22,625 nt of DNA, taken from a virus. The stretch lies in IMG/VR virus record IMGVR_UViG_3300009441_000054, positions 1 to 22,625 of that record. One strand, 5' to 3'. The notes under the pieces are model-generated. The model was not told where the DNA came from, did no database searches, and saw only the letters and a program-made list of their open reading frames with translations. A program made the position numbers and the translations under genes. Below, piece after piece: positions 6,339 to 12,465 of the stretch. Positions within the stretch are counted from its first letter, which is position 1. Each line of letters starts with the position of its first letter.

Positions 6339-7448
6339 TTAAAGTTCTACGTGTACTAATGTACCGTAAGGGTTATCTTTAGCTTGCGTTGAGAGCCATA
6401 CTACAGGCAACTCAGGTTCTTCAGGCCACGACCAGAATTCGCAGTCAGAAAAACATAGTAAGGTTTCTGTTTCAGGTAAACACTCTGTAACGTACTTGAA
6501 ACCAGGATTCATATCAGTACCACCACCTCCTTTCAGTTCTAGTTCTGTTATATCATCATAGGGTGTAAAGCTATGACAGATAGCTACATCAGTATCAACA
6601 CAGATAACGTTGATAGACTCAGGTTGCATACTCTCGTTGATAGACTGTAGTTCTGCTAAGAATATTTCTCTTTCTTCTTTACTTACAGAAGCAGAGGTGT
6701 CTATTACTACAGCGATAGGTCCTAACGCATTAGATACCATTGAAGGTAAGTACAAGTCTAACGCAGATAACATCTTACGATTAGGTCTAGCCCAAGAGTA
6801 GTCTTCGGGTTTCTTACTCATAAGGTGTGTACGTAGAAAGGCCCGCCAATTAACTTTAGGTGTACCTACGTTCTTAACAAGCTCTTCAATGCTACCATGC
6901 ATAGTCTGCCCTGCTTTCTTAGCAGCATCAGCAGCAGAGGCTATCATCTCATTGACATCATCAATAGCCTTGTCTTTAGCGTCGCCAGTAATAGGGTTAC
7001 CCTCTTCGTCAGACAGCTCCATTACATAACCCCACTCAGGGTCCTCATAGTAGTTATCTTTAATCTCATCATATACTTTCTCTGCATTTTTATTACGGTG
7101 ATCAGCATCTAACAAGGCACCTTCAGGTAACTTGAATCCATCTTGTGTTAATGTTTCATTGATAGAAAAGTCTGTAGCAATGTTCCATTTCTTGTGTGAT
7201 CTATCTTTAATTCGGAGGTGATGTAACAGTACTACGTGCATTACTTCATGTGCCAGTACCCCCATTACCTCCTCTTCAGACCACTTATCTACAGCTACAC
7301 GACCCCAGAAGATAGACCTGCCATCTGTAGCCATAGTATTAGTGTTAGGGTCTTCACGTATGTTTAACCTTAACGCACAAGAGCCATAGAAGGCATACTT
7401 GCTTACAAGTTTTATTAAGGCTCTGCTTACTTTCAGTTGAGCTTCCAT
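6339..7448 (-). CDS. VWA/metallopeptidase-like protein (DUF2201 type)
   Basis: 369 residues in two parts. The N-terminal domain has a zinc-protease-type HEVMH at residues 67-71, followed by WNIATDFSINETL (88-100), where the third metal ligand would be expected. The C-terminal domain is von Willebrand A-like. It has the MIDAS motif DTSAS at 250-254, GGGGTDMNPG at 307-316 with Thr311, and the strand LLCFSDCEF with Asp335. This architecture is known from bacterial proteins paired with MoxR-type AAA+ ATPases. Such pairs are thought to remodel or mature protein complexes. The matching ATPase is encoded upstream at 9480-10505. Whether the zinc site is catalytic cannot be judged here. Confidence 0.88.
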   Translation of the reverse strand: MEAQLKVSRALIKLVSKYAFYGSCALRLNIREDPNTNTMATDGRSIFWGRVAVDKWSEEEVMGVLAHEVMHVVLLHHLRIKDRSHKKWNIATDFSINETLTQDGFKLPEGALLDADHRNKNAEKVYDEIKDNYYEDPEWGYVMELSDEEGNPITGDAKDKAIDDVNEMIASAADAAKKAGQTMHGSIEELVKNVGTPKVNWRAFLRTHLMSKKPEDYSWARPNRKMLSALDLYLPSMVSNALGPIAVVIDTSASVSKEEREIFLAELQSINESMQPESINVICVDTDVAICHSFTPYDDITELELKGGGGTDMNPGFKYVTECLPETETLLCFSDCEFWSWPEEPELPVVWLSTQAKDNPYGTLVHVEL

Positions 7449-7452
7449 TGTA

Positions 7453-7656
7453 TCACACTTTCATTCTGATTTTCATTAATGTATAGAGTTCAGACTCAGT
7501 TGGTTCGAGATCTAGCTCCTCCATACGTGAGAGTATTATCTGATTAGCCCATTCCATTTCCTCTTCTGGTAGTTCGCCTTGTAACTCTTCGCGGTAGTAT
7601 ATAGTCTCACCGATCATATAGTCTAAGGCTACGGATATAATGTCTTTAGGTTTCAA
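7453..7656 (-). CDS. hypothetical acidic protein, probable TTG start
   Basis: About 67 residues, helical and acidic (GELPEEEMEWANQIILSRME), no motif recognised. The reading frame opens earlier with GTG at 7662, but that codon abuts the strong ribosome site AAGGAGGT (7661-7668) and cannot be served by it. The in-frame TTG at 7654-7656 lies five bases after the GGAGG core, so I place the start there. The 5' end overlaps the preceding gene by 11 bases (17 if GTG were used). It ends five bases before the VWA gene. Confidence 0.7.
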   Translation of the reverse strand: MKPKDIISVALDYMIGETIYYREELQGELPEEEMEWANQIILSRMEELDLEPTESELYTLMKIRMKV

Positions 7657-7837
7657 GTACACCTCCTTGTCTAAGTTTTATTTTAAGGGTAGCTAAGTTT
7701 AACAGGTCCCCGTGATTACCGTCAGGATAATCTGACCTGAGTCGATAGTACTCTTCAAGTACTAACTTTTCTCTCTGTCTTTCTTTATACTCTGCTAGTC
7801 TGATAGGGTCTTTATCAACGTCTTTAAAGTTACTCAT
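7646..7837 (-). CDS. 63-residue charged hypothetical protein
   Basis: Begins MSNFKDVDKDPIRLAEYKER. Highly charged and helical, with no membrane segment. It ends inside the start region of the next gene, and its 3' end supplies that gene's ribosome site. Only one base separates it from the stop of the preceding gene. No family recognised. Confidence 0.65.
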   Translation of the reverse strand: MSNFKDVDKDPIRLAEYKERQREKLVLEEYYRLRSDYPDGNHGDLLNLATLKIKLRQGGVLET

Positions 7838-7838
7838 G

Positions 7839-8081
7839 TTACCACTCCGGTTTGTTAAGAAGGTCTCTTACTTTAGCACGAAGCCTTTCTGATTTATCGA
7901 AAGGACGAATGTCATTTTGTTCTACTACAATGCCTGTGTTATAGCGCTTAGCATGTAACTCAGCAAGGTTTTTATTATCAAAGATAATGGGTTTGGATTC
8001 GTAAGTAAAAGGATTCTCTGCACTTGAGTACATCATCTCTCCTTCTTCTACCTCAAACATTACTAAGTAAGATTTAGTCAT
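7839..8081 (-). CDS. 80-residue hypothetical protein
   Basis: Begins MTKSYLVMFEVEEGEMMYSS. Predicted to be a small alpha/beta protein with a C-terminal basic helix (KSERLRAKVRDLLNKPEW). The frame stays open ten codons further upstream, but the ATG at 8081 has a GGGAGAGA ribosome site at good spacing and overlaps the preceding stop by eight bases, so I prefer it. No family recognised. Confidence 0.65.
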   Translation of the reverse strand: MTKSYLVMFEVEEGEMMYSSAENPFTYESKPIIFDNKNLAELHAKRYNTGIVVEQNDIRPFDKSERLRAKVRDLLNKPEW

Positions 8082-8253
8082 CTGTCTCTCCCAATATGTT
8101 TTTAAACACATAGTCTAATTTTGTTTCTGTAGCACCACAGTACAGCAGTAGCTTAAGCCCTAACTCTTGGGCTAATTCTGTTGTTTTCTCGTCAAGATCA
8201 AAGACGCAGGTAAAATTACCATCTTCATTCTCATTTAATTCTAAGACTTTCAT
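8074..8253 (-). CDS. 59-residue hypothetical protein
   Basis: Begins MKVLELNENEDGNFTCVFDL. Acidic, with strand-rich N-terminal and helical C-terminal parts (KTTELAQELGLKLLLYCG). An in-frame ATG exists six codons upstream at 8271, but the GAGGTAGGA ribosome site lies between the two and favours the start at 8253. It overlaps the next gene by eight bases. No family recognised. Confidence 0.65.
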   Translation of the reverse strand: MKVLELNENEDGNFTCVFDLDEKTTELAQELGLKLLLYCGATETKLDYVFKNILGETDD

Positions 8254-8267
8254 TGTTCCTACCTCAT

Positions 8268-8405
8268 TCATGACATTTTACCACAAAAAGAGCAAGGGTG
8301 GCTTTCGCCATCATCTGTTTCTGGCCCTTGATCGTTGCACCAGCAACATGGCTCATCATATTCCTCTATCTCTGTTACTTTGATGGACTTGTTTACATCA
8401 GTCAT
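8268..8405 (-). CDS. 45-residue zinc-ribbon-like protein
   Basis: Short protein with two CxxC knuckles, C20-C-W-C23 and C38-S-F-C41, separated by an acidic loop (NDQGPETDDGESHP). This is the layout of a zinc ribbon that could bind nucleic acid or a protein partner. It overlaps the gene upstream by eight bases and ends 14 bases before the chosen start of the next gene. Too short for the family to be named, but the spacing of the four cysteines is unlikely to be chance. Confidence 0.7.
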   Translation of the reverse strand: MTDVNKSIKVTEIEEYDEPCCWCNDQGPETDDGESHPCSFCGKMS

Positions 8406-8553
8406 TATCTATCTCCTTATTATGTTTACGAAACCTTTTATTGTAAGCACGTTTAATCTTCTTTACCTGACCTGCCTTCCACAAGTGAAATTTACGGGCT
8501 TTAGTGAGAGCATCATACTCATCTCCGCCTTTCATTGGTATACGTTTATTCAT
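8398..8553 (-). CDS. 51-residue basic protein
   Basis: Begins MNKRIPMKGGDEYDALTKAR and is very rich in Lys and Arg in its second half (VKKIKRAYNKRFRKHNKE). It probably binds nucleic acid or a negatively charged partner. A GAAAGGTAAC ribosome site precedes the ATG. I have seen similar short 'KGGDEYD.LT.A' proteins in other phages, but I know no function for them. It overlaps the zinc-ribbon gene by eight bases. Confidence 0.7.
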   Translation of the reverse strand: MNKRIPMKGGDEYDALTKARKFHLWKAGQVKKIKRAYNKRFRKHNKEIDND

Positions 8554-8572
8554 TAGTTACCTTTCTTTTTAA

Positions 8573-8860
8573 CTAGTAGTTTTCTAGTTCGTTATAATCA
8601 GTTACTTCTATTAGTTGTCCTTTTAATTCTTCAACTTCAACCCACCAGGTTATACGATCAGGGTAGCCCCCGATACGTTCAGCTACACTTGAAACAACAT
8701 TCATCATGTCTCTTACTTGAGAAGCAGACATGTGGTATTGAGGCGAGTCTGGTACCTTGTAGTAGTCTTTGTTTTCAGGATTCAGCATTTCTTGGGCGTT
8801 ATCAAGGTTATCCATGTCCATGAGATAGAAGCTACGTATCTTAGCTTTACGATAATACAT
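8573..8860 (-). CDS. 95-residue hypothetical protein
   Basis: Begins MYYRKAKIRSFYLMDMDNLD. Soluble, with a helical middle (SASQVRDMMNVVSSVAERIG) and a strand-like segment RITWWVEVEEL near the C-terminus. No motif recognised. Its ATG forms a TAATG overlap with the stop of the 25-codon ORF upstream, so they are translationally linked. Confidence 0.7.
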   Translation of the reverse strand: MYYRKAKIRSFYLMDMDNLDNAQEMLNPENKDYYKVPDSPQYHMSASQVRDMMNVVSSVAERIGGYPDRITWWVEVEELKGQLIEVTDYNELENY

Positions 8861-8937
8861 TACTTGTTTTCCTTTTCTTTGTGTTCAGCATTAGCTATTC
8901 TTATATCAAGGAATAGTTGTTCTAGTTTACTTAGCAT
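8860..8937 (-). CDS. 25-residue micro-ORF
   Basis: Encodes MLSKLEQLFLDIRIANAEHK followed by EKENK, a single amphipathic, charged helix. It overlaps the upstream gene by 11 bases and the downstream one by a TAATG. It may be a genuine micro-protein, or mainly a coupling device that carries ribosomes from one gene to the next. Confidence 0.45.
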   Translation of the reverse strand: MLSKLEQLFLDIRIANAEHKEKENK

Positions 8938-9148
8938 TAGGGCTACTCCAATCAACAAAGAAACCACCAACAGTATTTTTAGTTAGCTTATAGCCCTTCT
9001 CAGTCAAGTCTAGTTGTTCTGTTGTTGTCAGCTCTATATCAAAGTATACACCAGTTCTGGCATTAAGACAAGCAGTGAGGATAAACTCTTTAATACGTTT
9101 ATTACGATGCATGTTAGACGAGGATAAGGCTTCTCTGGCAGTCAACAT
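8927..9148 (-). CDS. 73-residue hypothetical protein
   Basis: Begins MLTAREALSSSNMHRNKRIK. It has an N-terminal basic helix and a C-terminal strand-rich region (GVYFDIELTTTEQLDLTEKG, then GGFFVDWS) that looks like a small alpha/beta fold. No family recognised. It is the first gene after the hairpin at 9178-9201. Confidence 0.65.
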   Translation of the reverse strand: MLTAREALSSSNMHRNKRIKEFILTACLNARTGVYFDIELTTTEQLDLTEKGYKLTKNTVGGFFVDWSSPNAK

Positions 9149-9177
9149 TTTATTATTCCTGTATAATAAGGGTTAAT

Positions 9178-9201
9178 AAGGAGAGCAGGATTGCCCTCCT
9201 T
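9178..9201. terminator. strong hairpin between small genes; terminator-like on the plus strand
   Basis: AAGGAGAGCA and TGCCCTCCTT pair over ten positions (one G-U on one strand) around the loop GGAT. On the plus strand it is followed directly by GTTTTT, a textbook intrinsic terminator. On the minus strand, the coding strand here, no T-run follows, so there it may only slow RNA polymerase or serve as a processing site. A plus-strand terminator here would stop antisense transcription entering the ATPase gene. Confidence 0.6.
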
Positions 9202-9239
9202 GTTTTTAATAAGATTATATGTACGTATTTGACACCCAC

Positions 9240-9464
9240 TTATACGTGCACAACCTTATGGTTGCTTCTAAGTTTAACTCCTTTGAGGACAAACTTAGCT
9301 ATCACCTTATCTTTCGCGGTTTTAGCAGTAACACTAGAGATATTGATGGTGTTCAGCAGTTCATCTCTGAGTTTAACAAAGTCTTTGGGATGGAAAACAG
9401 TAGTAACATAGTTCTCTGTCTTGTCAGAGATTTCATATACTTTTATTGCATTAGTAGATAACAT
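9240..9464 (-). CDS. 74-residue hypothetical protein
   Basis: Begins MLSTNAIKVYEISDKTENYV. A lysine-rich, probably alpha/beta small protein (AKDKVIAKFVLKGVKLRSNH). No motif recognised. It lies 15 bases downstream of the MoxR-like ATPase gene, with a CCTTTC-type ribosome site between, and ends ahead of the hairpin at 9178-9201. Confidence 0.6.
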   Translation of the reverse strand: MLSTNAIKVYEISDKTENYVTTVFHPKDFVKLRDELLNTINISSVTAKTAKDKVIAKFVLKGVKLRSNHKVVHV

Positions 9465-9479
9465 ACTTATTCCTTTCTA

Positions 9480-10505
9480 TCACAACAACAAGGCTTTACC
9501 TTCAGACATAAACCATGCTGTAATGTGTTTATCTGCTTTAAGTTTAGGGTTCCTCTGTAGAGCATCTCTGATGGTGAAGGCAGCAAACTCTTTGTTAGGT
9601 AGACTTGTTAGGTACTCAACAAAGACTCTACTGGTCTTGGGTGTAACAAGGTTAGCTAGGGCTGCACACAGAGCATACAACACAGTGGACTCCTCGGGCA
9701 CAGTAGTAACACTACCTTGTAACACTTCATTGGGATCAGGCATCTTATCAGCTACCTTTAAGTACCCTAAGAAGTCTGCCTTGCAAGCCTCACCTACTTG
9801 ACCTTTAATAGCCTCATTTCTTAGTTTGTAAGGCAGATTCATCTTAATTAAGGTATCTACTCTCATCCAACCTCTGGGTGAGGCACAGGAATCCACAGCA
9901 GGATCAAAGGTAGACAATTGACTCGGTCTATTACGTAGATAACCTAAGATATACTGATGTAGACCTTTGCTATTACCGTAGGCTAAGAACTCTGTTACAT
10001 CTTCCATAACCTCAAAGAAAGTTACTCGATCTTTAAAGTGAGAAGGAAGAGGGTTAGTACCTGCTCGGTGTTGCATCTGATTACCAGCACAAACAATAAC
10101 AACATTATCATTTAATTTATGCTCACCTAACTTCCTCTCATTAACTAACATAGATAATACATTAACGTTAGCTGTGGGAGCCTGTGATATCTCATCATAG
10201 AATAAGATAACAGGTTTATCTGTTGGTGTATCTAACCAGAAGGGTTTAGCTCTGGTATAAATACCTTGTTCCTTATCTAAGATAGGATAACCTGCTATCT
10301 CACCTGCATCATAGGAGGCTAGTGGTATAGTGAGAAGGTGATAGTCATTCTCCTTGGCTATCTGTTCTACAATACTGGTCTTACCAATACCAGGCTTGGA
10401 TACCAACATGGGTACAATATTCCTACCAAAGTCCTTAGTATCATTGTTGGTAAGATTGTACTTAAGGATGGCTGCTACTACTTCTTTACATTCATTGATA
10501 TTCAT
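9480..10505 (-). CDS. MoxR-type AAA+ ATPase
   Basis: 341 residues. Walker A is KPGIGKTS at 37-44; the first Gly of the classic GxxxxGKT is Ser36. Walker B is VILFYDE at 99-105 with Asp104 and Glu105, sensor 1 is CAGNQ around Asn142, and a likely arginine finger follows at FKDR160. The loop IAGYPILDKEQGIYTRAKPFW between Walker A and B is typical of MoxR-class ATPases. These work with VWA-domain partners to remodel or insert cofactors into protein complexes. The expected partner is the VWA/HExxH protein at 6339-7448 in the same direction. Phage N4 and relatives carry a comparable ATPase/VWA pair, from memory. Its leader holds the hairpin described at 10511-10527. Confidence 0.9.
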   Translation of the reverse strand: MNINECKEVVAAILKYNLTNNDTKDFGRNIVPMLVSKPGIGKTSIVEQIAKENDYHLLTIPLASYDAGEIAGYPILDKEQGIYTRAKPFWLDTPTDKPVILFYDEISQAPTANVNVLSMLVNERKLGEHKLNDNVVIVCAGNQMQHRAGTNPLPSHFKDRVTFFEVMEDVTEFLAYGNSKGLHQYILGYLRNRPSQLSTFDPAVDSCASPRGWMRVDTLIKMNLPYKLRNEAIKGQVGEACKADFLGYLKVADKMPDPNEVLQGSVTTVPEESTVLYALCAALANLVTPKTSRVFVEYLTSLPNKEFAAFTIRDALQRNPKLKADKHITAWFMSEGKALLL

Positions 10506-10510
10506 TGTGT

Positions 10511-10527
10511 ATATCCTTTCAAGATAT
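10511..10527 (-). promoter_or_regulatory. ribosome-site hairpin before the MoxR-like gene
   Basis: Minus strand ATATC, seven bases, GATAT. The AAAGGA ribosome site begins in the loop and ends in the 3' arm. Related leaders occur at 11683-11699 and 12218-12232, each followed by (A)TACAATG or ACACAATG. Confidence 0.5.
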
Positions 10528-10536
10528 GTTGGTTAG

Positions 10537-10734
10537 TTATACTTCTTCACCTTGTTGTGTTAACCTCGGTACACAGTAATAATAGTAAGTGTAATCTCCT
10601 GTATCAAAGAGATAGTCTTCCAGTATATTACTGTTAAGTCTGGTTATACAGTCTTCCATAGTACCTTCATACTCATAGTCTACATCTTGTATAGCACCTA
10701 GATGTAATGTGACTACTATCATGATTGTTAGCAT
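10537..10734 (-). CDS. 65-residue hypothetical protein
   Basis: Begins MLTIMIVVTLHLGAIQDVDY. The hydrophobic N-terminus (residues 2-13) is short for a membrane span and could be a weak signal or a buried strand. The remainder is acidic and tyrosine-rich (DYTYYYYCVP). It is the first gene after the promoter-like motif at 10816-10837. No family recognised. Confidence 0.6.
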   Translation of the reverse strand: MLTIMIVVTLHLGAIQDVDYEYEGTMEDCITRLNSNILEDYLFDTGDYTYYYYCVPRLTQQGEEV

Positions 10735-10815
10735 AGTATATCTTTCTTTGTTGTTACTCTAAGTATACTTATATAATATATATAATATATAACCTAAAGG
10801 GGAGGGAAGGGATTC

Positions 10816-10837
10816 TCCCTTTTAATAGGGGACTATA
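10816..10837 (-). promoter_or_regulatory. candidate phage promoter, leftward copy 1
   Basis: On the minus strand this reads TATAGTCCCCTATTAAAAGG followed by GA. The first 20 bases are identical to the rightward copy at 12828-12848. It runs directly into GGGAGAATCCC, which can fold into a small GGGA/TCCC stem and would make a 5' GGGAGA transcript like T7 class promoters. An AT-rich, gene-free leader of about 80 bases follows before the next start codon. Confidence 0.65.
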
Positions 10838-10861
10838 CTTTCTCAATTTTAGTCATCGCTG

Positions 10862-11071
10862 TCAACGATGTTCTAGTCTGTACGTAGTTAGTATGACCTT
10901 GGTAGTCTTTCGTACAATAACACAGATACCTTTATGGTAGTATCTCAGTTGACCTCCATACAACTTAGATTTGTATTCTTTGCCTAAGGTTACAGCATCA
11001 CTTATTTCTTCCAAAGTAATACCTCTGGTATCCGCTCGTTCACAGGCATGCTCTGACATAGCGTAACGCAT
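10862..11071 (-). CDS. DUF4258 protein
   Basis: 69 residues, matching the DUF4258 pattern. It has an N-terminal helix with His and Arg (MSEHACERADTRGITLEEIS), a conserved turn after 'RGI', then strands LRYYHKGICVIVRK and KVILTTYR. The family is related in fold to the RelE/BECR toxins and is often found as small stand-alone genes of unknown activity. The first Met is preferred because GGGGGT lies upstream at suitable spacing, whereas the Met at residue 5 has no ribosome site. The ATG shares one base with the upstream stop (TAATG). No antitoxin gene is recognisable beside it. Confidence 0.75.
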   Translation of the reverse strand: MRYAMSEHACERADTRGITLEEISDAVTLGKEYKSKLYGGQLRYYHKGICVIVRKTTKVILTTYRLEHR

Positions 11072-11253
11072 TACTTGATACCCCCTATTGAGTATACCTT
11101 AGTATCTCCCTCCATGCTTATATCGCAATAGTAATTCTGGTTATTAGTCAGAATACGTTCGATTAGCATGTTGGCTGTCTTTACGCTTGTACCTGTGTTG
11201 GTTGTACTGTAGAGATAGCCTGAGTTGTCATGGCATCTGATTTCATGTTTCAT
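11071..11253 (-). CDS. 60-residue hypothetical protein
   Basis: Begins MKHEIRCHDNSGYLYSTTNT and reads as a small strand-helix-strand protein (VKTANMLIERILTNNQ, then YYCDISMEGDTKVYSIGG). No family recognised. It is coupled to the DUF4258 gene by TAATG, which makes it a candidate partner or antitoxin by position only. It is the first gene after the structured region 11254-11472. Confidence 0.6.
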   Translation of the reverse strand: MKHEIRCHDNSGYLYSTTNTGTSVKTANMLIERILTNNQNYYCDISMEGDTKVYSIGGIK

Positions 11254-11472
11254 CTTATTACTTTCTGTGTTGTGGTTCAGTTATTACAAGGACAACCCGG
11301 ATAAACCCTCAGGTTTCGTTCCTTCCGGTTTACCCCTGGTATACTCTGATGTATAGGAGGAAATCCTCCAGTTACATTCCAATACACCCTGGTTGCCCTT
11401 TAATGTTTTGTTTACAGGGTTATCCTTAAGGTTTTTATCAAGGACAACCCTGCAAGGTTCTTACCATTCTAG
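11254..11472. other. 219-base gene-free region rich in hairpins
   Basis: No ORF of useful length on either strand. It holds a long imperfect hairpin, CAGGGTTATCCTT (11415-11427) against AAGGACAACCCTG (11440-11452), with 12 of 13 pairs. A GGAGG-AAAT-CCTCC hairpin lies near 11357-11370. Another pairing is possible between GATAAACC (near 11299) and GGTTTACC (near 11329). The element AAGGACAACCC occurs twice, near 11288 and 11440. It may be a structured 5' leader, an RNA-processing region or a small RNA. Confidence 0.6.
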
Positions 11473-11679
11473 TTACCTTCCGATTAACCTGTGATTATCC
11501 TCATCCATGTAAAGTTCACCCATCATTTCCTCCGCAGAGTATTCGATGACATCATAGTGACCATCATGTACTGACAGTACCTGCACAACGTAGTGCTCAT
11601 CATCTGATAAGGCTACCTGTACATAATCTCCTACTGCATACTGTTTAGCCGTAGGTAAGTCTTTCCATTCTCTAATCAT
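11473..11679 (-). CDS. 68-residue hypothetical protein
   Basis: Begins MIREWKDLPTAKQYAVGDYV. The middle (VGDYVQVALSDDEHYVVQVL) has the look of a small beta-barrel (SH3/Tudor-like), with an acidic C-terminus. This is a loose impression, not a family assignment. The gene has the AAAGGATATACAATG leader shared with its neighbours and is followed by the long hairpin at 11415-11452. Confidence 0.65.
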   Translation of the reverse strand: MIREWKDLPTAKQYAVGDYVQVALSDDEHYVVQVLSVHDGHYDVIEYSAEEMMGELYMDEDNHRLIGR

Positions 11680-11682
11680 TGT

Positions 11683-11699
11683 ATATCCTTTCTAGATAT
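11683..11699 (-). promoter_or_regulatory. ribosome-site hairpin, copy 2
   Basis: Minus strand ATATC/GATAT arms around a seven-base loop (six pairs if flanking T/A are included). The GAAAGGA ribosome site spans loop and 3' arm. Same design as 10511-10527. Confidence 0.5.
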
Positions 11700-11724
11700 A
11701 TAGCCCGTAAGTGGACATGAATGC

Positions 11725-11741
11725 CCTCCCATTACAGGAGG
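11725..11741. terminator. intercistronic hairpin after SSB 2
   Basis: CCTCC and GGAGG pair around a seven-base loop, just downstream of the SSB 2 stop. No T-run follows on either strand, so it is a weak terminator at best. It could be an mRNA processing or stabilising hairpin. Confidence 0.4.
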
Positions 11742-11754
11742 ACATGTAGTCAAC

Positions 11755-12213
11755 TTAGAAGTCGAAGTTATCTTCATAAGTAGTAGGCTCTGCAATGAAC
11801 TCTACTAGTGCCTTCAACTTAATAGCCTCAAGACAAACGTAAGGACGACCTGTCTTAGGGTGTTGCTTGTGAGAGATCTTGATGTCACCACGAGAACCAT
11901 TACCTATAGTTCTACGTACTGCAACATCCATAGCCATACCATCTTCCCACACGATAGCAGGTGCTCCTAAGAAAGAAGGACGCTTGAGTGTGAAAGAAGT
12001 AACGCCTTCGCTAACAATATTAATGTTAGGCATTATACCATACCAAGCTGCTGCTTGCTCTGCGTTATCTGTGGCTATCTGTAGCTCATACTGTGGTTTC
12101 CCACCATTATAGCCTGCCACTGGCGTTACAATCTTAACCCAGTTAAGTTGTACATCAGCCAATACAGAAGCTGCGCCATCACGAGTGTTACGTGTTTCTA
12201 CGAAGTTAGTCAT
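11755..12213 (-). CDS. single-stranded DNA binding protein 2 (T7 gp2.5-like)
   Basis: 152 residues from the ATG at 12213, chosen over an upstream in-frame ATG because AAAGGA lies seven bases before it. It shares the layout of SSB 1: VQLNWVKIV (VTFNWPKLV in SSB 1), PQYELQIATDN (QWDIQVVTSN), GNGSRGDIKI (GNGSKGHIKL), and an acidic tail ending EDNFDF. Overall similarity is low apart from these blocks, so the two are old paralogues or separately acquired. It should bind single-stranded DNA. It is the second gene of the leftward arm, far upstream of the rest of the replication genes, so it may act early or have a different partner. Confidence 0.75.
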   Translation of the reverse strand: MTNFVETRNTRDGAASVLADVQLNWVKIVTPVAGYNGGKPQYELQIATDNAEQAAAWYGIMPNINIVSEGVTSFTLKRPSFLGAPAIVWEDGMAMDVAVRRTIGNGSRGDIKISHKQHPKTGRPYVCLEAIKLKALVEFIAEPTTYEDNFDF

Positions 12214-12217
12214 TGTG

Positions 12218-12232
12218 TATCCTTTCAGGATA
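12218..12232 (-). promoter_or_regulatory. ribosome-site hairpin, copy 3
   Basis: Minus strand TATCC/GGATA arms around a five-base loop, containing GAAAGGA, directly before the start of SSB 2. Same leader type as 10511-10527 and 11683-11699. Confidence 0.5.
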
Positions 12233-12275
12233 TAAGGTATCTGCCTCATCAGTGCATGGAGATAAGCCCATACAG

Positions 12276-12289
12276 ACGCCCTAAGGCGT
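12276..12289. terminator. intercistronic hairpin after the first leftward gene
   Basis: ACGCC-CTAA-GGCGT, a perfect five-pair stem with four-base loop, extendable by GCC/GGC outside. There is no T-run on either side, so processing or attenuation is as likely as termination. Confidence 0.4.
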
Positions 12290-12294
12290 TTCGG

Positions 12295-12465
12295 CTATAA
12301 AGTAGTGCCAGACATAGCGTAAGCTACTACCCAGATACAGTAGAACAGTACCATAATACAGAATGCGGTTGCCCCCATAATTATCGCTGTCCAAGCTATA
12401 TCAAGGAGGTTCTCCAGGTTACGCATACGGTTATCCTGGCGTTTACGTAGTTCGGTTCTAGTCAT
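12295..12465 (-). CDS. 56-residue single-span membrane protein
   Basis: First gene of the leftward arm. A basic N-terminus (MTRTELRKRQDNRMRNLENL) precedes one long hydrophobic segment (AWTAIIMGATAFCIMVLFYC, extending to VVAYA), so the protein should span the inner membrane once with its N-terminus in the cytoplasm. The start at 12465 is chosen for the GAAAGGA ribosome site; an ORF extension to 12507 has none. As the first gene transcribed leftward it may be expressed early. No family recognised. Confidence 0.65.
   Translation of the reverse strand: MTRTELRKRQDNRMRNLENLLDIAWTAIIMGATAFCIMVLFYCIWVVAYAMSGTTL

Noticed and set aside
9219-9801. Plus-strand open frames opposite the 74-residue gene and the MoxR-like gene
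   Set aside because: Antisense to a clear ATPase and its operon neighbour, without ribosome sites. Translations have no domain-like pattern.
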